NCBI GenBank assembly: GCA_013398015.1
Contig: VZRR01005727.1
Coordinates: 692,719-756,718 of the forward strand
Source: Oreocharis arfaki
Taxonomy: Eukaryota; Chordata; Aves; Passeriformes; Paramythiidae
DNA length: 64,000 nucleotides
Direction of reading: 5' to 3'
The translations under genes and the position numbers were made by a program. Shown one piece after another: positions 11,588 through 24,682 of the stretch. Positions within the stretch are counted from its first letter, which is position 1, and the number at the start of each line of letters is the position of its first letter. Below the pieces are notes generated by a model. It had not been told where the DNA came from, did no database searches, and saw only the letters and a list, made by a program, of their open reading frames with translations.

Positions 11588-14500
11588 CTGGCACGGGTCT
11601 GTCCTTGTGGCACTCAGTCCCAGCCATGGCAGGGAGCAGGGACAGACTGCAGAGTGCCACACTTGCAGCTCTGCAGCTCTCCACAGGCCGAGGTGAGGCA
11701 CAGAGGAGCAGCTCTGCCCACAGGGGTGCCTTGTCAAGTCAAATCAGCGCAAGGCTCTGGGCTGGACCTCCACCAGTTATATAAAACACTCTCCATAAAC
11801 CTCCAGGCCAGTGCTACAGAACAAGAGCTGGATTCAGAGAGCTGACCACAGCTCCATTTCCTACAATACTGTGGGGGGAAGATCTTCTGATCGCTCCCTG
11901 GCTTTCCCCAAGTCACTGCCAGAGCAAAACCCTTCTCTTTGCTGCATGCTGATAGGGAAAGCACTGGATGGAAATAGCCATTGTGACACAAAGGATGTTC
12001 TTTTCACTCTCTTCTTCCCATTTTTCTTCCTGTGCCTGCCCCAGAGTGCAACTCCTGCTTTCCTTTCCGTGACAGTGACATCTGTCAAACCTGTCACATC
12101 TCGCATTTTTTCAGACCGGATGCAAAAGCTAAAGCAGGTGCTACAGATGCTTCCTTGATTAGTACAATGTGTCGATATTGTTTCTTGATATTTCACAAAG
12201 GAAAGAGAGAGAATGAAAGATAAAAAGAGAAAGGGAGAACAGTGGCAGCATTAGACGAGATAAATGGCTTTAGAGTACCTTGTTCTGCTGTGATGGCTTC
12301 CATCAGACATGCCCAGCAAGGTAAAAGAGGCATTTTTTCAAACAGATGGTCTCAAAGTCTTTACAGCATTACAGCTCCGAGCAGCAGCATAGCTCACTGC
12401 CACACGCTGGGGAGGAACTGCGCCATGAAGGAGACACACTCAATTTACCTGCCTGCCTTAACAGCATCTGAACGCCTGCTCTGCTGAGGTGTTAAACCAC
12501 ACCTGAGCAAAAGGCAGCTGCTAGAGGGACACAGCTGAGGGGACGGACAGGAAATAAAAGGCCAGCAAAATAAATTTGCATTCTGAGGACAGAGGAACAA
12601 ACCACGTAATCTCTGTGACAAGGTGTCTGCCACAGCGCAGCTGGTGGACAGTGTGACATTAGATCCAGCCACCTTCTCTCCCTGAAAACATGATGGAGGC
12701 AGTCAGCACATGATGGAAATTCACATTGCAGAAAGCTGGTTACATCCAAAGTTCTGCAAATAGTATATTGGTTGTGTGCTGCTGCTGCCATACAGAGCCA
12801 GGCTGCCAGGCACTTCTGGGGACATATATTGCATTCACTGGAGAGAAGCCTTTAGTCAGCACGGGAGACTCATTTCCAGCTGTCTAGACAGACAGTAACT
12901 CTGAATTTGCGGCTTGCAGTAGGTCTGTCTGCTTTGCAAAAGATGGAGTAAATACAGCCCAGGTTTCTGCTCCCTGTATGTAGAATGGAGATAACAAATT
13001 AAAACACTATCTTTGCCTTTCTCTTTCTCGTCTACTAAACTTGTGGTGCTTTAGAAAGAAAAAGATATGTTTCATCAAAATGGGGTTTTTATTTTAAATA
13101 GCCAGCTGGACTCCAAACCCTTTAGGTTCCTTTTTCTAGAAGCAGAAATCACTGCATCAGTTGGATATGGTTTGGGTCGGTGCAGAGTATCTTGAGACAG
13201 ATCAACTGCCCTGCATTAATGATTCTCTGATACCCTCAGCAGGCTTTGCTACCCAAAGGTTTATTTTGTTTAAAGAAGAGGCTATACCTCTGCACCACTG
13301 CTTCAGAAATGAGCCTTCAAATCAGGTTCACCCTGGGCCATGAAAATAGAAAAAAATATTTTCTCTGAAATTTGCCTAAATTAGCACGTTATTTTCCAGC
13401 TGCTGTCCCCTACTTGAGCCGAGCTGGCAGATTTATGTGTTCAGTATGTATCCGCTTAAATTACTTCTACCTAATGATAAAGGAAAATATTAATTCATAA
13501 ATAACCCCAGGCAGTGGCAGGCCTGAAATGTATACATTACTTACTTATATCTGTGTTCAGCAAGCTGAAAAATGACAGAGTGCCCCAGCAGTGCAACCAG
13601 GCAAAGCATAAAGCATTCAGCTGAGCAGGAGGAGAGGCCACGCTGTGCTCCTCGCACAGGCTGGGCTGGCAGGTCCTGGGTCTATTCCTCTTATAGCAGA
13701 TTAACCTGGCTGCATGAGCTGCCAGGACCTGAGTTAGCAAAACAAGGCGAAACAGGACCTCCAACCACACCTGGGGGCACGGGGCTGCCACAGAGAACCT
13801 GGCAGGTTGTGGCCCCTGGATCAGACACTCCTGGGTGTTGCTTCTCACCCACCCACCACCTCAGGTATTTCCCCTGCTCTTCTGCTGCTGGAGAAAGAAT
13901 ATATAATTTTCCATGGGGCAAGAAACGCAGACACTTTAACAGATTGTTTTTTCTTATTCTTCCTTGTGAAGGTAAATCCCAGAGCTGCTGGGCTGGGCCA
14001 CCTCCAAGTTTTGCAGTCAGGGATTTCCACAGAAAGAGCTGACAATGCAGATAGCTCCAGTTAAGGTTTTTTCATGACCACAGTGACCTTTTTATTTTGA
14101 GCAGATAGCAGCTTTTATCTCTTTGCACCATTTGGTTATCATATTTTTATATCACTGAGTGAACCTCTGATGCTGCTACCCGGGGAGAACGGGCTTGAGA
14201 AAGTCTTTCACATGGATCTGTAAAACACTTCCTCGCTGAGGCACAGCACCCCAGCTACACCCCAGGCTTGGCACTCACATTAAGCACTTCACTCTCACAC
14301 AGCAGTGTCTCCTTTTAGTCCATTACTGAACGAGTAGAGCACCTCTCCCAACAAAAAAAAAATTTACACTTCAGCTGTGTTTCATCTGCACATATTAATG
14401 CATCTGCTAATCAAAACACAGTCATGCTAGTCCATTTTCTTCTTAGTGAGTCCATCCTCATCTCAGCTCCAGGCTGGCTCAGGTGAGAGTCTGAGAGACA

Positions 14501-14839
14501 GAAGTTAGCAACAGTCCTCTTACCTCATTCCTAGTCAAACCAACTCCTTAAAAGAGACCAGCCTAGCAATTATTAGAGTTCACAACCTCTTTCTTAATTA
14601 CCTACATAAAAATCAAAGCTCTGCAAAACACAGGAAGACTATGAATAAACTGCCTCATGTTTTCCAGAAACGTTTGTCTAATTACTAGTATTTTTAAAAT
14701 GTGATTACATATGAATAATAAAGAGAAAGTTCCTTTGCATTTTTGTATTTCCTCTCTACAGTATATGGGCACGCCTCCACTAATCAGATATTCCCTTCAG
14801 CAACAACTCAACCCTTTATTTCTGAACTTTTGGTGCTTT
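11588..14839. other. Unique DNA, GC-richer patches, no supported gene
   Basis: Patches of higher GC at about 11588-11780 and 13570-13990 carry overlapping open frames on both strands (up to 156 codons), as expected where stop codons are rarer. None has a recognisable domain or clear splice context. A short inverted repeat, aggtcctgg at 13671-13679 and ccaggacct at 13722-13730, is present. The 12-base palindrome ctgtctagacag lies near 12880. Confidence 0.55.
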
Positions 14840-14965
14840 CATCCTGTAAGCTCTGGAGCGGTGTGGCCAAGGAGACAATCAGCTTAAAGGTATTTGGGTG
14901 CTAATGAACTACAGATGTGCTGTTCAATAGGCTGAAAATGATAGTGCCTTTAACTCTCCACTCAC
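14840..14965. promoter_or_regulatory. Candidate conserved non-coding element
   Basis: A compact stretch with CpG-containing and homeodomain-like motifs (GAGCGGTGTGGCC near 14856, CTAATGAACT near 14901), no repeat character and no coding frame. It is inferred from sequence texture only. Confidence 0.22.
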
Positions 14966-16059
14966 TCTGCAGTGAGCTGGGAAACAGCAAGGAAGAAAAC
15001 AGAAACATAGGAACTAGTGTACACTAATCTCTGGCATCAATACTTTGCATTTCTCTCTTCCAGGGAAAAAAAAACCAGAACGCCCAGATCTAGGGTTTGG
15101 ATCCTAAATGAAGGATTAATGGTCTCGCTTCGGTATTTCTCTGAGGTAACAGCTTCCCATCAGTACCTCCGATTTCCATACAGTAGCACTAAACATATGT
15201 TCTCATGTAGCCTAATCTCAGGATTACCCTGGCAGAGGGATGAATAAACAAGGGAGAACGAATAGCATGCCCAAAGGGTGCGTGGTGGCCAGAAACCTGC
15301 TGAGGCTGACAGAGAATTGCTGAAAGGGGCAGTGGCCAGGCTGTTTGTGCAGCCCTGCAGGCCCCTGTGCGGGCGGGCTGCCCCAGCTGCCACGGAATGG
15401 AGCCCGTGGAGAGGCACGCAGGGAGGCAAACGCGTAAAGTGAGAGGTGTGCACCACAGAGTCCGGTAAGGAATAGTTCTCAGTTGTGAAAGCCAGACTCC
15501 CCAGCTGTAGGAACAACGTTCGGCTGTGAAAATTTTGCCAGAAATGTTCCAAGGGATGTGTCTTGTAAGGGCACAGAAAGGCGGCAGGTACCTCAAATTC
15601 AAGTGGAAGTAAAATATTTAACAAAATAATGACAAGGTTCGACTCATTATTTCAGCCTGGATTTTGAGACATGCTGTCTTTTACCATTATTCATATATTT
15701 TTTTCCCTGACAGATGATGTCAGCACTGCAATTATTTGTGCTGGTGCCAGCACGCAGCTCCTGGGCTGGCCCGGCACCCTCAGAAGATGGAGGCTGTGGC
15801 AACTGTTGTGCTGACTGACCCTTCACGAACAGGAGAAGGGACAAAAGGCAGAGCCACACCACTTGACCAAGCTGCAAACTTTGCAAGTTTATCTTCTCAT
15901 TCTCCCTGCCTGTCTGAGCGTGCCAGCTTGAAACTGCTGAAAGCAACACTGCAAGCAAGTGAAACGCTGTTTGCGATTAATCTCTGACAAACACAAACAT
16001 TATATTACACCAGCGGAATCAAACTTTAATTTTACATTTAGATACCTTTTAAACCAGCC
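14966..16059. other. Unique DNA with a GC-richer patch, no supported gene
   Basis: The segment 15290-15440 is relatively GC-rich, with overlapping open frames on the minus strand (154 and 137 codons) that look like chance frames. No promoter, CpG island or known repeat was seen. Confidence 0.55.
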
Positions 16060-16520
16060 AGCTGGTAATGTGCTTTGATGAGTTATCAGCACTTTTGAGA
16101 AGACCGATCTTCTGTCAATAGCATCGATTTAACAGTAATGGCTGTTTAAAATACCACCTCTTTCCAAACTAACGTGCAGGGAATTTGTTTAGGTTGGAGA
16201 AAGCCAGGCAGGTAATGGGAACTGCACCACTGCTGCTACAGGATTTGTGTTGTTCCGTGTCTCTCTGACACCTGCGTTTACTAATTGATAAAGATTCGAG
16301 ACCACACCAAAGTGCTTGTCTCTCTCCAGTTCACCTAGCGGCTAATAAATGTTTCCAGGATTCCATCCTTTCATTACTGAGTCAGTAGAGGGGAAAATAG
16401 GTTTGCTCCTTGAGTCAAAACATCCCTGGAGAATTTGAGGTGCCGTTTGCATGTGCTTAGAGATTGCATCCTCGTTGCATTTTTAAAAGAAGATGTGAAT
16501 GCCTGTTAGAGAAACTTTCC
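16060..16520. promoter_or_regulatory. Candidate conserved non-coding element
   Basis: Complex sequence with an ATCGATTTAA motif near 16122, a TGACACCTG E-box-type site near 16267, the AP-1/MAF-like TGAGTCAG at 16378-16385 and TTTGCATGT, an octamer-like site near 16446. CpGs are retained and there is no coding signature. Motif clustering suggests an enhancer; this is inference. Confidence 0.3.
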
Positions 16521-19500
16521 CAGCTATTCATTTGCCCAAAGAGAAAGGTATGAGATGTGCAAAACAATTCTAAGAGAAAACAGGAGAAAAGCACAGTTCA
16601 TTAGGGGGAGAATGCCCTTCTAAAATTCAATGGAGAAACACCACGTTAATGTAAGCTTGTATATCTGGTAAAAAAAATCTAGAAAATTGCTTAAAAGCAA
16701 ATAAAGAGGATTATCATATTTCCTTGTGACTAATCTTTTTTTTCCAGAATCCCCAATCATTTGTTTGTTTCTCTCTGAACAAGTAGGTTTTTCCACTACT
16801 ATACAGATGTAGCAACATTCTGAGGTAATTTACACTTGTTGCAGATACCTGATTAATCTTACTGATTTAGGGTTTAGCCCTTTTGTCTTTGTTTATGCTC
16901 TCACATATCACTGAGCTGGAGACACTCAGGTGTCTCACATTCACTGATCACAAGTGAGTAGGATTACATACTTACATGGTGAATTCTCTGAAAACTAAAG
17001 TAGCTATTTACTCTGATCAGTAAAAAATACCCAACATCTGGAGTTTCATGTCCAGGGACTGCAAAGCTGTTACTCTTCAGAACTGAGACTGAATGTCGTG
17101 TTACATCATTTGATCTGATTAGCTTTCCTCCCAAGACTTAGCGAGGAATTGTCACAGCTGGATATATATCCATAAAGTTTGCCCAAAAAAGCAAAAGAAC
17201 AGAGAGTATTGAAGGAAATTTACAGAATTAGTTGATTGTTTTCACTCTTCTTTTATCCTCATTTTCAGAAGATGAAGTTTTAGGGTTGCTGTTTCTTTGT
17301 GGATGTTTTAACTCCTTAGTTAAAGAAGTTACAGAGATTTCAGAAAAACAGTAAATAAGCAGGGGAAAGCATGCACATTGTAAAGCAAAACTGTCCCTCT
17401 GGACTTCTGAGGAGAGGAAAAACATGGCAAACAAGGGTACTGATGTCTGAAACAGGGAAGCCAGAAGAAAAGTGGATGGATTCTGATTTCACTGACCAGA
17501 ACATGTACACAAGGTTGAAAAGGAAGAAGAACAACTCAAGAGAGCTACCAAGAGCCCTGGGAAGCAGAAAGATGAGCATGTAACCAGGATTATGTGATTG
17601 GCAGGCAGCAGGAAGTAAATCAATGGAAAACTGTAGAAATGAGAGTGCTGCTGTTGAACCAGATTTTTGGACACTGACATATTTCCTCTGGCATGGAGCA
17701 GGGGAATTGCTAGGATCTTAATCAACAATTCTGGAAAATTTTTCCTATTAAAATAAATCTTCTTGAGGCCTTTTGAGACTTCTGCTTTGAGTACTACTAA
17801 AGTTTGAGAATTCCGACCCTTTTTTAAAGCCCTTCTCCCTGCCTCTCCTATCCAGGAGGGAAAGGCAGAAAAGGTTTCTTAAAAATGAAGGAGGCAGGTA
17901 GAAACAGAGAGCTTTTCCCATGGGGTATTTTATCATTCATGCATTCCCATGAAGAACCTTTTCTTGATTGTTTCTCCTCCTAAAAGTAGCAGCAGAAAAA
18001 AAGATTTCACTAGAGATTACAAATTAAACTCAGTGTAGTATCTGAGAAAGTGTTTAGTGTTGGTGCAAGCTGGGACTTCTAACAATGATCTTAGTCAAGG
18101 GTAGCACAGGCAGGAGCTGGGCTGCTTTCCTCCAGCTCTCTGAATCTGTCTTTACTGATCATCCGTGCCTCGGGCTGCTCTTCTTGGGTCAGATCCAAGC
18201 CTATTCCAAAGAGAAAGGTCCTCTAAATCTAATCAGGTTTAGGAGGAAAGTCCAGGCACTCGAGGCTTGCTTTGTGACAGCCCCCTCTCCTCCCATCACT
18301 GCAGTAGGAGATGCTTTATTACAACCATTGCCGTGCTATTAATGCCAGGCTGGTTTTGTGATATACACTGATAGGGAATCAAATGAAGTACTCACCTCCT
18401 TTTCACTAGGGAATTCAGCCAGGACAACTTGTTTCCTAATGGATATATGCCAAGGGCTGACAAAAGATGTGGATCAGAGTCAAGCATAAATTATTTCCAT
18501 TGTTTGCTTTGCTACCTCAGAGGAATGAGAAATCACCAAGAAACAGCACTCTATCAAGCAGCCTATCTGCAGCAGCCAGGACTGCACTTCAACAAGCCCT
18601 GCTCCCAGGAGCTCGAGCTCTCAGCAGCTGCTGGCACACAAATACTGACACCAGCTCACAGAAAGGTCCCTAAAACTTCTGCAAGAGAGATGAAACACTA
18701 AGTAGGCACGCAGAGAGAATTAGTCTCTCATTTTCAGCACACGGTGAGCAGGGAGGAGCATATGAGTCAGCCAGTTTGAGGAAGCTCCCATTTCCTCTGC
18801 CCTTGGAAATAAGGAGCCTTTTTATAGGTGAGTAACAGCCAGCAACCACCTGACCCATTCTTTTGGACACCTGGGAAGACATCAGCATCCACAGAACCTG
18901 ATCCACCTCCTCGAAAAAAGTCCTGACTACACCAATTAGCCTGTTCCATGCTTGGATACACGAGTAGAGGTAGCCCAGCTGCCACAGACACCAATTTACT
19001 TTGCTACTCTTCTGCTGATACTTTCCAAAGCTCCCATAGATGGATAGCAGTTGTGTGTTCCCAGCTAGATTTTCCAAGTCTCCCACCAAAATTTCTCTCC
19101 CAAACATTTTACTTGTATTAACTGTTGGTTTCCAAAATCCTATATTAGGATTGCTCTCTTCTTCTCTGTCTTTTCCTTTAAGGTTTCCAACACAGCACCT
19201 TTATATTAAAATAAAACAGGTGACTAGCCCACATGTGTGCTACTTTCCTTCATGGAAGAGACTCTAAAGCTATTTAAATCCTAAATTCTAAGAGAAGGAG
19301 AATTGCCCCTGTTTTCCACAAAGCTGTTTAACCAAACAATCGGCTCTGCATCCTTCAGGCAAGGAGACACGGCTGCAATATTTCAGTCTGGAAAGGTTGG
19401 TGGTGGAGAAGAGCCTTTTTCCCTAGTTAACCTTCACAAAGAGAGTCAAACTACCGAAAAAGAGAATGAACCAAAAACCCAGGCCCGAGGGCTCCCGCTG

Positions 19501-19689
19501 TTATTAGTCATATCCATCTCATGCTGCTTTTCTATTCCCTTTCTCTAATAAAGCGGTACAATGCCTTCTGGCGTGCCAGAGACCTCATGACTGTAGGGAA
19601 ATCTATTTTCTTGCTTCTTCCCGACAGAAAAGCCCTGTGTCCTGAGCAAAGGTCCCCTCTGAGGCAGCAGAGCTACGAGACCCTGCTTT
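16521..19689. other. Unique non-coding DNA, no gene seen
   Basis: About 3.2 kb without a recognisable exon, RNA or transposon. Open frames up to 145 codons are on conflicting strands and have no family signature. Confidence 0.6.
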
Positions 19690-20060
19690 CCCCAGCCACC
19701 TGAGCTGCCATAAAGCCTTAATTAGCACCCACTTGCACTAGAAAGGAGTAATCACACCCTGAGGCAAGAAGAGTGAAAGGTCTTGGCAGAGCTCTCGGAT
19801 GTGCCGTTTGCTGTTATCCACGTCCCCCAAAAATATCTTTTTGTACGAGAGTGGTTTCGTTTCAGGTTTTGCACCGCTCAGCGCTATATCCGGCAAGTGA
19901 AACTCTTGTTTGCAGCAGCAAGCAATTAGCAGAGGCTGGGTCATTAGGTGAGGATTCCTGGCAGGGTTTTTCTTCCTGTAGTATCTGTTTGACTCCTAAG
20001 CTAATGAGGCATCTGTCAGCGATTACATCCAAAGCCGGGCAACCCATCTAGTGTATACAG
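19690..20060. promoter_or_regulatory. Candidate conserved non-coding element
   Basis: One of the most enhancer-like stretches. It has about ten CpGs in CpG-poor DNA, homeodomain-type sites (CCTTAATTAGC near 19717, AGCAATTAGCAG near 19919, AAGCTAATGAGG near 19998), a PBX/MEIS-like CTGTCAG and a GCGATTACATC block near 20018. It is dense, non-repetitive sequence without coding properties. Conservation is inferred, not observed. Confidence 0.35.
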
Positions 20061-20439
20061 ACTAATGAAAAAAGTAACTAAAATGCTTCCAAGGGTGTCT
20101 AAAAGGCAAATCTCCCTGAGGAGAGAGAATTGAACTGACAGGATGGAAGGTGTTAATTGTGGGAACAGCCACCATAGGTTTTTGGTTACAGCCGTGGTAA
20201 CTTATTTTTATGCACTTTCTCTCCAGTTTTGCATTTGGGAGTTCCCAGAAGAAAATATAGGGGCAGAGTGGAGAGGATTGACTGATAGCTTCACTGATGG
20301 CAAATGGACTCAGCCCTCTAAGACATTTTTCTAGGTACAACTAGCTTGTTTCTGTCTCTAGATGACACACCAAGCTCACACGTGATCTCAGATTTTCTGT
20401 CTCCTACAGTCTGGGCTTTCCAGGGAGGAAAGAACGTTT

Positions 20440-20730
20440 GAAAGTGCTGCCACATTCACTGGTGGGATGCTGACGTCAGGAAAGAGAGAGGTCTCCTATA
20501 ATTCAAAAGTGGTTTATGCCAACAAAAACAGCTGCTAATTTTCTCTGACAGAGAATCACAAAAGCAAAATTATAATCCACGAGCATAAAGGTCTGTTACT
20601 CAACAGGGCAGCTCCTGTCCTCCTGCCCTCCGTGCTGGCTTCAGTGCCGTAGGTAACTAAAGCAAACCTACACTGATGGCACGTGCCTGGAGAGTAATTT
20701 CACACACACAGCGAAACCCATCCACATGCA
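20440..20730. promoter_or_regulatory. Candidate regulatory element with a full CRE
   Basis: Contains the perfect palindromic cAMP response element TGACGTCA at 20471-20478 (CREB/ATF consensus). It is followed by the E-box CAGCTG and homeodomain-like TAATT motifs, with further CpGs to about 20705. No open frame of note. The CRE is directly visible; its function is inference. Confidence 0.33.
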
Positions 20731-23002
20731 TACCTGTTGGAGCACACAAGAATACATTTTTGACATAAAACAAGTTTTGAAAGGATATCACCGTGTAGGA
20801 AATGAAAGCATATGCCATTGCTTAGGTTCCATTCCTTATTTACCTGTGCGTTATGTCCTACCTAATACTGCAGTGCCTGTTCCCATGTGAGTGATGGCTT
20901 CAAAAATGAGGGGAGAAACAAAAGTATAGGGCAGAGCCATGCAGGCAGCCTTTGTGCAGCTCCAGTTGCCACGGAGATGCCGTCCACTCTGTGTCCAAAT
21001 CGGAACAGCTGTCTCATTTGCAAACTGCCCTGCGGGCAACAGAGAGCATGCTGTGGCCAGCGGTGAAAAAATGAGCAAAACCAGGGAAAAATAATTATGG
21101 ACACCAATAAAAATGCAAAAATAACTCAACCCCCCACCTTGTTGCTAAAATAAAATATTTGAGCTAGCAAGATACTTCTGATGTAAGCTAATCAAGGACA
21201 TGGTTCCCTTTCACGGGTGTTGAAAAGTGCAGTTACCATAATTTCTACTTTGTACAGAAAAAATGCCCCTCCAAAGACTGCTACAGCTCAGTGACTTTTC
21301 GGAGGAGACTTATTAAAATTAAGGCAGTGTTTGAGAGCGACATTTTGCAACAAGCTGCTGGACCTGTGCAGATACAAGACTGAATTCCTGCCCAGGGCTC
21401 TTCTGTGACAAAACCAGGCAAGCCAGAGCTCCCACCACCCCTGAGCTGCTCACACAGGTCATGGCTCTTCCTGCCTCTGCTCTCTCAGGATGACACTTGT
21501 AAAGTCTAACAGGGACCAGTGCTGACTGCTTTTGCTGATGTTTAAGCTAAATATTGATGTCACTGGGAAGAGGCCATCACATCTGATCTGGGCTCAATAT
21601 TTTAAATAGTGAAGTGATAAAGTGATTTAAGCAACTGAATAAATCACTGTACATGTGAAAGGCAGAATGTTTATGTACTAAAATTTAGTTGGCCCTATTC
21701 ATTTCAGGAGTCACTGTAAGATGGAAATACCATCTTACAAGCACCCCTAACCACATTTTAAAGCTAATGCTCCTGATGTTTTCTATCTTTCAGGTAAACA
21801 AGTCAATGCACTTGCCCTTAAATCTCCTGCACCCTTTGCCTGACAGACATGCAAGCCTGATCCAGCCTGAGCTTCCTTTCTTCTTTGCCACCAATCAAGT
21901 TAAAGCTCTTCTATCATTTCACATATAAATATCCATATGCACTGGGCAAGATTTCAAAATAATAGATGTGTTTCTGAAATTAAGGTAACTAAGCATGCAC
22001 AAAAACAAAGAGCAAAAGTTATTTTGAAAATAACATCGCACCCGTCTATGTAATGTTGATAATGTCTAAGGTAAATAAGCTTCTTCATATGGCATCCTTA
22101 AAACTGCATTCAGAGTTAGTCAGCTTGATTCTTTTTTTTCCCCCGACAGGTAATAAGTTCTGACTGCAGCGAAGGAGTTTGGGAGGGAGCCTGCCAATTT
22201 CAGTGAAGCTAACAGAGAAATTTCAAAGACGAAAGACGACATTTTGTTCCAGCTTTCTCAGGTTCTATTAGGTGGATTACTTTTTGTGAGCACAGGCACA
22301 CAAACTGTACAGGCACACACAATGCATACTGGCAGCATGTGCTGGATTCATTTCAGCATTATCAGAAAGAAATATTTTGATGAATTCACTTATGTGTTTG
22401 CATACTCAAAAAAAAAAGTCAGAATTTATGTGATGTGATATATATATTATGTAAATATATGTAATATACATAATTTTTCTAATTTTCCAGCATTCTTAAA
22501 CCAGATTTCACATTCTTTATTTCTCCAGGTTTTCCTTTCAAACATATTCTTTGGAATTCCTTTATCATATCGCACTAAAACAGGAGAGATGTTTTCTGTA
22601 TTATCCTACAATAAACAAGCTGACTACATTTAACAGAAAAAAGTAACCATTTATAAAAATAAAAAACAAAAACAAAGTCAAAACAGATTTTTATTTCAAA
22701 ATACTTAGGGTATTATTATATAATGAACAGCCTGAGGGGAGATGTTTTCCACAGATGATGGGAAAGCATCTTGACACGTTCCTTTAAACTGAGATCCTGT
22801 TTTAAATTTATCTCTATCCTTAACAATCTGAATTTTAAAGGTCAAAAGCCAGGCAATTTACTAGCTAGTATTCTACATTCTTATGCTTGTTTACACTCCC
22901 AAACTCTGTTCTTAATGGATTTAAATGTTATAAAATATTACAAACGCACTAAAGAGGCCAATGTCTTGGGGTTTTTTGTTTTGGTTGGGTTTTTTGAGGG
23001 GG
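20731..23002. other. Unique AT-rich DNA, no gene seen
   Basis: No exon or identifiable transposon. A short TA-rich low-complexity stretch lies at about 22437-22473. A T/G-rich run at about 22969-23002 leads into the TTTA microsatellite; such T/G-rich runs can mark degraded retroposon tails, but no element was identified. Confidence 0.6.
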
Positions 23003-23029
23003 TTTATTTATTTATTTATTTATTTATTT
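23003..23029 (+). repeat. (TTTA)n microsatellite
   Basis: Nearly seven consecutive TTTA units follow a T/G-rich run. On the minus strand this reads as a TAAA-type tail. Confidence 0.95.
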
Positions 23030-23564
23030 GTTTTAAGCACTTTCCTTCAGAAGGTCGCTGGTCCACTGGATTGAAACAACAAAGTGGATTATTAATATTA
23101 TGTAATCTCAAGGAGTCTAAAAAAGATCTACTGACCCATGAAACTCCCTGGTTTGTGAATCTGCAGCTCAGATGCATCTGACAAGAGCAGAAGCAGAGGT
23201 GCAGGAGAGAGGAAGGGAGGCTGGAAAAGTCATGAATCAAGTAGGCCTTTTCTGATGCTTTCTAGTACCAGAGGCTCTTGAGGTTCTCTGCATTTGGGCT
23301 TAGCTAGAAATTTACTCTCTGGAATGATGTCTTCTGTTCCTGGCATCTTTGTTGTTTTAATTCAATATCATTGCTTCAGTTATTTCTGAAAAGAAGGCTA
23401 AGCTTCATCCACGTGTGCATTCTGCTTTCAAAAATACCTGCTGTCTCTGCAAAAAACTTTTCCTCTCCTACCAAACAGGGGAAAGGCTAGTGATCTCCAC
23501 AAATCCTGATTTTTATCATTAATCAAGCAAAATGCTGTTTATAACTGCACAAGCCATTAGTGGC
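23030..23564. other. Unique non-coding DNA, no gene seen
   Basis: Short stretch between the TTTA microsatellite and the CR1 remnant, with no exon, RNA gene or repeat recognised. Confidence 0.55.
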
Positions 23565-23612
23565 ATCCTAGAGTGGCTTAGGTTGGAAGGACCACACAAA
23601 GTGCATCTGTCT
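23565..23612 (-). mobile_element. Short CR1 3'-end remnant
   Basis: The plus strand carries TAGAGTGGCTTAGGTTGGAAGG followed by a stretch in the position of ACC-TTAAAGATCATCT, the familiar reverse complement of the avian CR1 3' end (GGTTTGGGTTGGAAGGGACC). Its terminal octamer repeat is not preserved. Only about 45 bases can be recognised, consistent with an old, severely 5'-truncated insertion. Confidence 0.55.
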
Positions 23613-24635
23613 CGTACTATATTTAGACTGTTTCTTCCTGGCCAAATACACTACTATAAACATACATACATACCTGAAAAACCTATGCTTTTAATTCATA
23701 TTTACCCTGAAGAACCAGCTAGGTGAGTCATTTCTGCCCTAAAAAAAGCCACTGCCAAACAAAATAAGGGTACAAGAATCTGGAAAGGTATCACTACAGG
23801 ATAACACGCTCACATCTATTTCTGAAAGTCTCACCAAAAGCCAAGTTCAAATTGTTTCTAGCATGAGCAGCTCTGCACCCCTGTGAACAATGAGATAAAA
23901 AGAAAAGAAACCTGCAGACCTGGATAAATGGGAATCAACCATGCTGTAACTTTGAATTGTGGCTGGATTTCACAAACTGTGTGAGGCCCTAGCTCCTCTT
24001 GTCTCCTGAAAATTTGCTTGCAGTGTCTAGCTAGCACAAAGCAACCTATGAGCTGTAGATTCACATAATAAATAACATTCCTCACATACTGATCACTACG
24101 CTAAAGTGTGTGGCACTAAAGGAAGTCTTGCAGCATTTTTGACTGTCTGCTGGCTGGGAAATGGAGAATTGAGCTGCTGGGCAAGACAGAAACCTCGTTG
24201 TTTGATGCCTTCCAGCACATTTGACTAAATGGCAGCAGCGGTTGCTCCTCTCAGCTGAATAGAACATAATAGAACATATTAGGTCCATGAAGACTCCCAA
24301 GGTGGAACTATTCATGTGCTGGACAGTGACCTGCAGCGTGACAGAGCAGGTACATGTCCTGTTCAGCAGCGCTTTCTGCAGCACCAGTAACATCCAACAG
24401 CTCAGAGCAGATGTTTCAATCGCTTGACAGTCCAATGCATGCTGGTATCTTCAAGAGCTCCTCAAGAAAGCTCCTCTTTTCAGCTAAGCTGAGAAGAAAA
24501 TCCAGAAAGGTCTGGCTAGCGGAAGGTTTCTTTGAAAAAAAGAGAATCTGAAATAAACTAATGCTGCATATTCAGAAACTTCTATGAAAATAATTCTCGG
24601 TAAATACAAAACTGTCACTGCTGGTGATAGACACA
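23613..24635. other. Unique non-coding DNA, no gene seen
   Basis: No exon, RNA gene or transposon recognised. A small local duplication, atagaacata, occurs twice near 24257-24277. Confidence 0.55.
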
Positions 24636-24682
24636 GTAATTGTGTAGGGTACATCACGTAATGACTGTGTAGGGTACATCAA
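24636..24682 (+). repeat. Two-copy tandem duplication
   Basis: The block tgtgtagggtacatca occurs twice (24641-24656 and 24666-24681), each copy preceded by gtaat, with a 25-base period. It is a small local duplication, probably recent because the 16-base core is identical. Confidence 0.9.

Noticed and set aside
13572..14042. 156-codon plus-strand open frame in a GC-richer patch
   Set aside because: Several long frames on both strands coincide there, which reflects fewer stop codons in GC-rich DNA, not coding.
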